This document shows, piece by piece, positions 1 through 4,841 of a stretch of DNA of 5,027 nt. Origin of the DNA: Halobacteriales archaeon (GTDB lineage: Archaea > Thermoplasmatota > E2 > JACPAO01 > JAHFTW01); contig JAIVGU010000060.1 of the NCBI GenBank assembly GCA_020201445.1, positions 1 to 5,027 of the forward strand. The letters run 5' to 3'. Made by a program: the position numbers and the translations under genes. The notes under the pieces are model-generated. The model was not told where the DNA came from and did no database searches. It saw only the letters and a program-made list of their open reading frames with translations. The stretch's first letter is position 1. Each line of letters starts with the position of its first letter.

Positions 1-12
1 GCTGGAGGCACC

Positions 13-19
13 CCTAAGA
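13..19 (+). promoter_or_regulatory. Possible TATA-like patch for EamA copy 1
   Basis: A short AT-containing patch (c-c-t-a-a-g-a) in otherwise G+C-rich DNA, centred about 25 nt before the GTG at 42. That is where an archaeal TATA box sits when transcription begins at the start codon. It is a weak match on its own, and gains support from similar patches at the same distance from three other starts in the window. Confidence 0.25.
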
Positions 20-41
20 GCGCACGGCGACTGCCCCGCCC

Positions 42-902
42 GTGGACCGCCGTGCGACCCTGGCCGGCCTGGCGCTCGCCGCCGGCTCGGGGGTCCTGTA
101 CGGCTCCATCAACGTCCTGGCCAAGCCGCTCGACCTGCACCCGCTGGCCAAGGGCTGGATCGCCTACCTCGCCTCCGCCGCGGTGCTGTCGCCGGCGCTG
201 CGCGGCTTGCGGGTTGCACGGGGCGACGGCGGGCGCATCCTCGCGATGGGGCTGGTGGGCGGCGGGCTCGCGCCAGCGCTCCTGTTCTTCGGCCTCCAGC
301 AGACCGCCGCCGTGGACGCCGGGCTCCTGCTGACGCTGGAGCTGGTGACGACGGCGGCGCTCGCGATGCTGTTCCTCGGCGAGCGGTTCCACCTGCGCGA
401 GGGCGCCGGCCTGCTCGCCCTGCTCGGCGCGGGGGCCTCCGTGGCGCTGGCCAGCGCGGGAGCGGGCGGGTCGAGCCTGGGCGGCGCGCTGCTGGTGCTG
501 GGCGCGGCGGTGGCCTGGGGCGTCGACAACGCGGTGAGCGCGCGCCTCGTGGGCGGCTACGGCGTGCGGCAGCTCATCGCGGTGAAGGGGCTGCTTGGCG
601 GCCTCGCCCTGCTGGCGGCGTCGCTGCTGGTGCGCGCCCCGCTGCCGGGCCCCGCACCCCTCGCCGGCATGGTCGCGCTCGGCGTCGCCTCCATCGCGCT
701 CAGCAGCGTCCTGTTCTACACCGCGCTGCGCCGCGTCGGGGCGGCCCGCACCAGCGCGATGAACGTGGCGACGACGGGGCTGGTGGGCGCGGCGGGCGGC
801 GCGCTGCTGCTCGGCGAGCACCTGGCCTGGCTGCACGCGGTGGCGCTCGCGCTGCTGCTCGTGGGGGCGTGGCTGCTCGCGCGTCCTGCGGCGCCCGGCT
901 GA
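42..902 (+). CDS. EamA/DMT-family transporter (copy 1)
   Basis: A 286-residue integral membrane protein of the drug/metabolite transporter superfamily, expected to move a small metabolite across the cytoplasmic membrane; the substrate cannot be read from the sequence. It is almost entirely hydrophobic, with about ten predicted helices arranged as two EamA repeats (about residues 8-135 and 147-280). Family-like features are the S-G-V-L-Y-G start of helix 1, the G-L-Q-x-T-x-A-V stretch, the L-L-L-T-L-E-L-V helix followed by F-L-G-E-R at the end of repeat 1, and the L-F-Y-x-A-L-R, G-A-A-R-T and L-L-G-E motifs of repeat 2. An in-frame TAA at 15-17 and the absence of another start codon before 42 fix the GTG start at 42. 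There is no Shine-Dalgarno sequence; a leaderless start fits. It converges on the di-iron/acyltransferase gene with a 4-nt gap, and about half of its aligned residues match the transporter at 2922-3815. Confidence 0.93.
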   Translation: MDRRATLAGLALAAGSGVLYGSINVLAKPLDLHPLAKGWIAYLASAAVLSPALRGLRVARGDGGRILAMGLVGGGLAPALLFFGLQQTAAVDAGLLLTLELVTTAALAMLFLGERFHLREGAGLLALLGAGASVALASAGAGGSSLGGALLVLGAAVAWGVDNAVSARLVGGYGVRQLIAVKGLLGGLALLAASLLVRAPLPGPAPLAGMVALGVASIALSSVLFYTALRRVGAARTSAMNVATTGLVGAAGGALLLGEHLAWLHAVALALLLVGAWLLARPAAPG

Positions 903-906
903 CCCC

Positions 907-2796
907 TTACGGCTTGCGCCTGGGCGCCTTCTTCGCCGCAGGCTTGTGGGCCCGCTTGGCTGGCGCCGCGGCCTTCTTGGCCGGGAGGTCGGGAGCGTCG
1001 AGCGGCGCCTCCGGCTTGGGAGGCGGTGAAGGCGGCGTGGGCGGCTTGGCGATGGCAGCGCCTGCGGCCGCTGCGCCGTGCAGGTTCTGGTAGAGCAGGT
1101 AGCCGCCCACCCCGGCGAGCGCGCCGAGCCCGAGGCCGCCGATGACGAGCGGTGTGTACTTCGGCAGGCCCAGCGCCCCGACCAGGGCGAACGCTGGCGT
1201 CGCGGCGGCGGCCCCTGCGCGCTCCATCTCGGGCAGGTCAGGCAAGTCCTCGGGGCTGGGCAGCGTGTCCTTCGCCGCGAGGATGGCCTTGACGCCCGCG
1301 GGGGAGAGCTGCTCCTGGATGGCGGTCACCGTGGTCGCGGAGGCGCGGCCGTCGAAGACGCGGTGGTCCTGGATGGCGGCGACGTTGACGTGCCACGCCG
1401 GCAGGTAGGCCACACCCCGCCAGCGCGGCAGGCGGCGGCGCAGGCCGATGGTGATGTCGGTGGAGGGGCTCACGGGGCCGCTGAACGAGCCGGCGCCCGA
1501 CACGACACCCCATTTCCCCGCGTTCGAGATGGCGACCGCGAACATGTGGGGCAGCGCCGGCATGAGTGCCGCGACCTCGGGGTCGGGCAGGGGCGGGGGC
1601 GGGCGCTCCTTGGCAAGGTCACGCTGGCGCCGGAGCTGCTGGATGCCGTCGGCGAGCATGCGGCGGATGTCCCGCACGCTGCGCCGGTCGGCCTGCGGGA
1701 TGACCACGGTGGCCAGCTCGTCGTCGTCCAGCAGGACGCGCACGCCGACGTTGGCGTAGGGCAGCTCCCACACGCCGTCGCGGGCGACCATGCGGTTCAG
1801 CTCCGGGTGCTTGGCCCAGGCGCGGCCGAGGGCGGCGATGAGGACCGGCGTGAGGGCCTTGCGCGGGACGTGCCCGACCGCGACGTCGAAGTCGCCCTGC
1901 ATCGTCGGGTCGCGCGGGGTCGTCCAGACGCGGCGGGCCAGCCTGCGCCAGTGGGTGTCCACGACGCGGCGGGCGCGGTCGGCCGGCGACGCGGCGAGCA
2001 GGGCGCTGCGGCCCGCCTCGACCATCGCCGTCCACTCCGCGGAGGGCTGGAGTCCTGCCTCGGCGAGGTTGCGCCGGTGCGTCTCATACAGCTCCTCCGA
2101 CAGGAGCCGCTGCCCCGCCTCGCCGGCGAGGTCCAGGATGGCGAGGGCCACGCTGGGCTCCCCGCCGACCTCCATCATCCCCTGCTCGAAGGCGCGCACC
2201 GCCTGCTGCGCCTGCGCCAGGTCCATGCCCTTGGTGTAGGCGGAGGCCTCGTCCACGTGCCGGGCCTCGTCGGCGAGGACCGCCTTGAACACGGCCGGGG
2301 CGATGCGCCACCTGAGCGCGTGCTTGAAGAGGGTCTCGATCCAGCCCTCGGCCACCAGGTTGAGCAGCGTCGCCGTCACCGCGAGGTCGGGCTCCTGCCG
2401 GATGCGCTCCAGCAGCCGCTCCGCGCTCGGCAGCGGTGCCGGGGGCTGGCTCGCCGGGGCCGCCAATTCGTGCGCGAGGCGGGCGAAGAGCGTGCTGTGG
2501 AACACCTCGTCGACCAGTTGCCGCCGCAGCAGCGGGCGCACCTGCGCGGGAGCGTGCGGCAGGAAGCGCAATGGAATCTCGATGGCGATGGTCTCGGCCT
2601 GCGCCAGGAACGTGAAGAGGTGGAGCAGGGCGTCGCGGGAGTGCGGCCCCCACTGGTGCGCCGCGAGCACGGCCTCCACGCGCTGCGCGACCTCGGCCCG
2701 CTCGGACTCGTCCAGGTGCTCCCAGCCGCGGCGGACGTGCCGCAGGGGAGGCCACTCGGGGCGGACGAGGCCGGCGAGGTCGGAGGGCGGGGCCAT
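907..2796 (-). CDS. Ferritin-like di-iron domain fused to E2/CAT-type acyltransferase, with membrane anchor and Lys-rich tail
   Basis: Proposed product is 629 residues (numbering from the ATG at 2796). Residues about 10-270 are helical and carry a full carboxylate-bridged di-iron ligand set: E68, E97-x-x-H100, E150 and E177-x-x-H180 (the last in D-E-A-R-H). This is the pattern of ribonucleotide-reductase-R2-like, AurF-like and acyl-ACP-desaturase-like oxidases. Residues about 285-505 match the catalytic domain of 2-oxoacid dehydrogenase E2 acyltransferases: L-T-P, H-P-E-L-N, an I-S-N-A-G segment (S424) and D-H-R-V-F-D-G with catalytic-type H478 and D482. There is no lipoyl domain or peripheral-subunit-binding domain. 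A hydrophobic region at about 528-569 contains one clear helix (549-569), possibly a hairpin of two, and the last 50 residues are Pro/Lys/Ala-rich. An in-frame GTG at 2904 would add 36 residues, but that stretch has poorer GC3 and the ATG at 2796 has a TATA-like patch 25 nt upstream. Domain calls are confident; substrate and joint function are unknown. Confidence 0.9.
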   Translation of the reverse strand: MAPPSDLAGLVRPEWPPLRHVRRGWEHLDESERAEVAQRVEAVLAAHQWGPHSRDALLHLFTFLAQAETIAIEIPLRFLPHAPAQVRPLLRRQLVDEVFHSTLFARLAHELAAPASQPPAPLPSAERLLERIRQEPDLAVTATLLNLVAEGWIETLFKHALRWRIAPAVFKAVLADEARHVDEASAYTKGMDLAQAQQAVRAFEQGMMEVGGEPSVALAILDLAGEAGQRLLSEELYETHRRNLAEAGLQPSAEWTAMVEAGRSALLAASPADRARRVVDTHWRRLARRVWTTPRDPTMQGDFDVAVGHVPRKALTPVLIAALGRAWAKHPELNRMVARDGVWELPYANVGVRVLLDDDELATVVIPQADRRSVRDIRRMLADGIQQLRRQRDLAKERPPPPLPDPEVAALMPALPHMFAVAISNAGKWGVVSGAGSFSGPVSPSTDITIGLRRRLPRWRGVAYLPAWHVNVAAIQDHRVFDGRASATTVTAIQEQLSPAGVKAILAAKDTLPSPEDLPDLPEMERAGAAAATPAFALVGALGLPKYTPLVIGGLGLGALAGVGGYLLYQNLHGAAAAGAAIAKPPTPPSPPPKPEAPLDAPDLPAKKAAAPAKRAHKPAAKKAPRRKP

Positions 2797-2816
2797 GGCG
2801 CGCAACCCGGCGCTTC

Positions 2817-2824
2817 GTAGATAG
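2817..2824 (-). promoter_or_regulatory. Possible TATA-like box for the di-iron/acyltransferase gene
   Basis: On the minus strand this reads g-c-t-a-t-c-t-a-c, the most AT-rich stretch near the gene, centred about 25 nt upstream of the ATG at 2796. The spacing fits an archaeal promoter producing a leaderless mRNA and supports that ATG over the upstream GTG at 2904. Confidence 0.4.
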
Positions 2825-2853
2825 CGGTTCCCGACGGCAGACACCGATTCCAG

Positions 2854-2868
2854 GTTGCAACGGGCAAC
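2854..2868. repeat. Small palindrome in the divergent intergenic region
   Basis: A perfect 8-bp palindrome GTTGCAAC at 2854-2861 is followed two bases later by another GCAAC (2864-2868). The outer GTTGC and GCAAC also form an inverted repeat with a 5-nt spacer. It lies roughly midway between the putative TATA patches of the two divergent genes, where a shared operator could sit. Short palindromes arise by chance, so this is tentative. Confidence 0.25.
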
Positions 2869-2889
2869 GGCGCCTGTCTGGCCGCCTCC

Positions 2890-2900
2890 TTGGTTCAAGT
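2890..2900 (+). promoter_or_regulatory. Possible TATA-like patch for EamA copy 2
   Basis: The weakly AT-rich stretch t-t-g-g-t-t-c-a-a-g-t is centred about 26 nt before the GTG at 2922. It is a poor TATA box in isolation; position is the only support. Confidence 0.2.
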
Positions 2901-2921
2901 CCACCGCCCCGATGCGACCCC

Positions 2922-3815
2922 GTGCGCGCGAAGCCGTGGCTCGGGCTCCTGCTGGCCGCGGCGTCCGGCGTCCTCTACGGCGCCATCACCGTCGCCTCCA
3001 AGGCGGCGCACGCCCACCCGCTGGCCAAGGGGACGGTGTCGGCGCTGGCGGCTGGCCTGGTGCTCGCCCCGTTCCTGCGCGGCTTCCGCCTCGAGCCCCG
3101 CACGCGCGGCCACGACGCCTGGCGGATGGCGGCCATGGCCCTGTCCGGCGGTGCCCTCGCCCCCGCGTTCATCCTCTACGGCCTCCAGCGCACCACGGCG
3201 GTCCACGCCGGCCTCCTGCTGACCCTGGAGCTGGTCGTGACCGGCCTGCTGGCGCTGCTCTTCCTGCGCGAACGCATGACGGCGCGGCACGGCCTCGGCT
3301 TGCTGGCCCTGCTGGCCGCCGCCGTCGCGGTCGCCCTCGCCGACGGCGGCTCCGGCTCCTCCAGCCGCGCCGGCCTGCTGCTGGTCGGCCTCGCTGCCGT
3401 GGCGTTCAGCCTCGACAACCTGGTCAGCACGACGCTGGCGGGGACCTACCGGCCGTGGCACCTCATCGCCGTCAAGTCGCTGGCCGCGGCGCCGCTGCTT
3501 GGCCTCGGCTGGCTGCTGCTGGGCGGCGCCGGCCCGGAGCGCGCGCTCGACTGGGCCCTCCTCGTCGGCGTCGGGGTCGTCGGCGTCGGCGGCGCCTCGG
3601 TGCTGTTCTACATCGCCCTGCGCAGCATCGGCGCCGCCCGCACCGCCGCCATCAACATCCCGGTGTCCGGCCTCGCGGCGGCGGCCGGCGGCGCCCTCCT
3701 GGGCGAGACCATCGGCTGGCTGGACGCCGTGGCGCTGGCCCTGGTGGCGGGCGGCGTCGGCCTCCTGTGGGAGCGGCGCTCCCCGGAGGGAGGGGCCCCG
3801 GCGAAGGCTTCTTGA
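2922..3815 (+). CDS. EamA/DMT-family transporter (copy 2)
   Basis: A 297-residue membrane protein with about ten helices in two EamA repeats (about residues 8-140 and 150-285). It ends in a short polar tail, R-R-S-P-E-G-G-A-P-A-K-A-S, that copy 1 lacks. It is a paralogue of the protein at 42-902: both share S-G-V-L-Y-G, H-P-L-A-K-G, A-G-L-L-L-T-L-E-L-V, L-I-A-V-K, S-V-L-F-Y and G-A-A-R-T at matching positions. The GTG at 2922 gives an N-terminus (M-R-A-K-P-W) that aligns with copy 1; no in-frame start codon lies closer upstream. An ATG at 2912 is in a different frame. It is divergent from the di-iron/acyltransferase gene and followed after 22 nt by the Sec61-beta gene on the same strand, so the two could be co-transcribed. 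The transported compound is unknown. Confidence 0.93.
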   Translation: MRAKPWLGLLLAAASGVLYGAITVASKAAHAHPLAKGTVSALAAGLVLAPFLRGFRLEPRTRGHDAWRMAAMALSGGALAPAFILYGLQRTTAVHAGLLLTLELVVTGLLALLFLRERMTARHGLGLLALLAAAVAVALADGGSGSSSRAGLLLVGLAAVAFSLDNLVSTTLAGTYRPWHLIAVKSLAAAPLLGLGWLLLGGAGPERALDWALLVGVGVVGVGGASVLFYIALRSIGAARTAAINIPVSGLAAAAGGALLGETIGWLDAVALALVAGGVGLLWERRSPEGGAPAKAS

Positions 3816-3817
3816 AT
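3809..3817 (+). promoter_or_regulatory. Possible TATA-like patch for Sec61-beta
   Basis: The patch t-t-c-t-t-g-a-a-t overlaps the TGA stop of the upstream transporter (3813-3815) and is centred about 25 nt before the GTG at 3838. A purine-containing c-g-a-a-g-g-c precedes it, where a BRE would lie. It could give Sec61-beta its own leaderless transcript in addition to read-through from the transporter. Confidence 0.35.
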
Positions 3818-3837
3818 CCAGCGCCTGTCGAACCCGC

Positions 3838-4005
3838 GTGGCGCAGAAGACCAAGGGACCTGGCATCCAGTCGGCGGCGGGCCTCATCCGCTACTACGAC
3901 GACGAGGAGGAGTCCTCCGTCAAGATTCCCCCCTCGGTCATCCTCATCGTGTCCGCGCTCATCGGCGTGGGCGTCGTCTGCATGAAGGTCTTCTGGATCC
4001 TCTAG
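3838..4005 (+). CDS. secG: Preprotein translocase subunit Sec61-beta (archaeal SecG)
   Basis: A 55-residue protein, normal length for archaeal Sec61-beta, the small non-essential partner of SecY and SecE in the protein-conducting channel of the cytoplasmic membrane. The cytosolic N-terminal half holds the family signature S-A-A-G-L-I-R-Y-Y (residues 12-20) followed by the acidic stretch D-D-E-E-E (21-25) and V-K-I-P-P. Residues about 33-54 form the single C-terminal membrane helix. The start is a GTG at 3838, giving M-A-Q-K-T-K-G; the short basic N-terminus is typical. The longer in-frame reading upstream runs through the transporter gene and is not coding in this frame. It lies 22 nt after the transporter, and its TAG overlaps the stop of the opposing HAD gene by four bases (CTAG, 4002-4005). 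This gene is the clearest marker that the DNA is archaeal. Confidence 0.93.
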   Translation: MAQKTKGPGIQSAAGLIRYYDDEEESSVKIPPSVILIVSALIGVGVVCMKVFWIL

Positions 4006-4676
4006 GCCCGGGCCAGCCTCGCGAGGACCCGCTCGAGGTCCGCCGCATCCTTGGCGAGCGCGTCGGCGCCCGCCTCCCGCAGGCTTTGCGCCGTGCCGTT
4101 GCCCCACAGCACCCCCACCGCGAACGCGCCCGCCGCCTTCGCCGCGCCGACGTCGAACCGGGTGTCCCCCACCATCACCACCTGCGCGGGCGCGCGGCGC
4201 AGCAGTTGGCACGCCTCCAGCACCGGCGCGGGGTCCGGCTTGAGGGGCCGCTCGTCGTCGTCCCCCACCACGGCGTCGAACAGGTGCGCCACGCCGAGGT
4301 CCTGCAGCAGCACCTCCGCCTCCTCCTGCCCCTTCGAGGTCACCACCGCCTGCGGGTGCCCCCTCGCCCGCAGACGCTGGACCAGCGGCGCCACGCCCTC
4401 GTGCAGGTCCACCGTGACCCAGCCGGACTCGATGTAGACCTCGCGGTAACGGAGCGCCATCGCCTCCACGGCGGCGCGGTCAGTCGTCTTCGTCGCCAGG
4501 ATGTCGCGCAGCGGGTGCCCGATGAGGGCGTCCAGCTCCCCCTTCGTGAACGCCGGCAGCCCGCGCTCGGCCAGGATGTGGTTCATGGTCTGCCGGATGG
4601 AGAGGTTGGACTCCAGCAGGGTGCCGTCCAGGTCCCACAGCACGGCCAGCCCGGGGGCTGCGCCCCCAGGCGTCAC
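4002..4676 (-). CDS. HAD-superfamily phosphatase, phosphoglycolate phosphatase-like
   Basis: A cytosolic haloacid-dehalogenase-type phosphohydrolase, 224 residues from the GTG at 4676. Motif I is W-D-L-D-G-T-L (nucleophile D15, acid/base D17). Residues about 20-85 are helical and fit a C1 cap. Motif II is V-V-T-S-K-G (T113/S114), motif III is the lysine of L-K-P-D-P (K146), and motif IV is V-G-D-T-R-F-D (D171, D175). All catalytic residues are present. This architecture matches phosphoglycolate phosphatase and PpaX-type enzymes; the substrate is not settled by sequence. The start is uncertain. The frame stays open to a GTG at 4823, but codons above 4676 have poorer GC3 and contain several inverted repeats, and HAD proteins usually begin about 5-15 residues before motif I. 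Other in-frame starts are ATG at 4751 and 4742, and GTG at 4643 and 4769. The GTG at 4769 has an AT patch (4793-4798) about 26 nt upstream. The 3' end overlaps the convergent Sec61-beta stop. Confidence 0.88.
   Translation of the reverse strand: MTPGGAAPGLAVLWDLDGTLLESNLSIRQTMNHILAERGLPAFTKGELDALIGHPLRDILATKTTDRAAVEAMALRYREVYIESGWVTVDLHEGVAPLVQRLRARGHPQAVVTSKGQEEAEVLLQDLGVAHLFDAVVGDDDERPLKPDPAPVLEACQLLRRAPAQVVMVGDTRFDVGAAKAAGAFAVGVLWGNGTAQSLREAGADALAKDAADLERVLARLARA
4653..4667. repeat. GC-rich hairpin near the HAD start
   Basis: A perfect inverted repeat: GGGGGC (4653-4658), a 3-nt spacer, then GCCCCC (4662-4667). If the HAD gene starts at 4676 it falls just inside the coding region (codons for P-G-G-A-A-P). 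If the start is the GTG at 4643 it is in the leader. A stem this strong beside a start could affect translation. Confidence 0.4.
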
Positions 4677-4681
4677 CCCGC

Positions 4682-4709
4682 GGGCCGCCTTCGCTTCGCT
4701 CGACGGCCC
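4682..4709. repeat. Inverted repeat upstream of the HAD start
   Basis: GGGCCG (4682-4687) pairs with CGGCCC (4704-4709). An inner TCG/CGA pair (4691-4693 and 4701-4703) extends the stem past a 3-nt bulge. It lies within 35 nt of the proposed GTG start of the HAD gene. It may be leader RNA structure or chance in GC-rich DNA. Confidence 0.25.
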
Positions 4710-4719
4710 TGTCCTTTGG

Positions 4720-4751
4720 ATGCCTTCATGCCGAGAGGGCATGTCCGGCAT
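4720..4751. repeat. Four-arm nested inverted repeat (2 x ATGCC, 2 x GGCAT)
   Basis: ATGCC occurs at 4720-4724 and 4728-4732, and its reverse complement GGCAT at 4738-4742 and 4747-4751, symmetrical about 4735. The inner pair extends to CATGCC/GGCATG (6 bp, 5-nt spacer). It sits 45-75 nt upstream of the proposed HAD start at 4676 and resembles a two-site operator or a structured leader. On the minus strand the GGCAT arms supply the ATGs at 4742 and 4751, so those starts may be incidental. Confidence 0.4.
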
Positions 4752-4817
4752 GACCAGGGGCGCAGCCACGCCACGCGCGACGCTTGCCGGCCATTTGAGG
4801 GCAAGCCATCCTCTCCG

Positions 4818-4837
4818 GGCCACCCGCCGGGGTGGCC
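4818..4837 (-). terminator. Stem-loop just after the right-edge gene; possible terminator
   Basis: GGCCACCC (4818-4825) and GGGTGGCC (4830-4837) form a perfect 8-bp stem with a 4-nt loop, beginning 4 nt after the TGA of the partial minus-strand gene. The position suits 3'-end formation or mRNA stabilisation. No T-run follows on the minus strand, so it is not a classical intrinsic or archaeal poly-T terminator. The GTG at 4823, the longest possible HAD start, lies inside this stem. Confidence 0.35.
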
Positions 4838-4841
4838 AAGG

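Noticed and set aside
907..2796. Reading the C-terminal half as an ordinary pyruvate dehydrogenase E2 subunit
   Set aside because: No lipoyl domain (no D-K-A motif), no peripheral-subunit-binding domain and no E1 or E3 gene in the window; only the catalytic domain is present.
1078..2820. A 580-codon plus-strand open frame opposite the fusion gene
   Set aside because: It is the antisense shadow of the di-iron/acyltransferase gene. Its product is rich in Arg, Gly, His and Ala with no recognisable motif, while the minus strand has two complete catalytic domains. Long antisense frames are expected at this G+C content.
2797..2904. N-terminal 36-residue extension of the fusion protein from the GTG at 2904
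   Set aside because: Codons here have clearly lower GC3 than the body, no domain or signal peptide is seen, it would fill most of the divergent promoter region, and the ATG at 2796 has a better-placed TATA-like patch.
2855..3985. A 376-codon plus-strand open frame across transporter copy 2 and into Sec61-beta
   Set aside because: Its product is Arg/Pro/Gly-rich, low-complexity translation typical of the wrong frame in high-GC DNA, and the overlapping frames give well-conserved transporter and Sec61-beta sequences.
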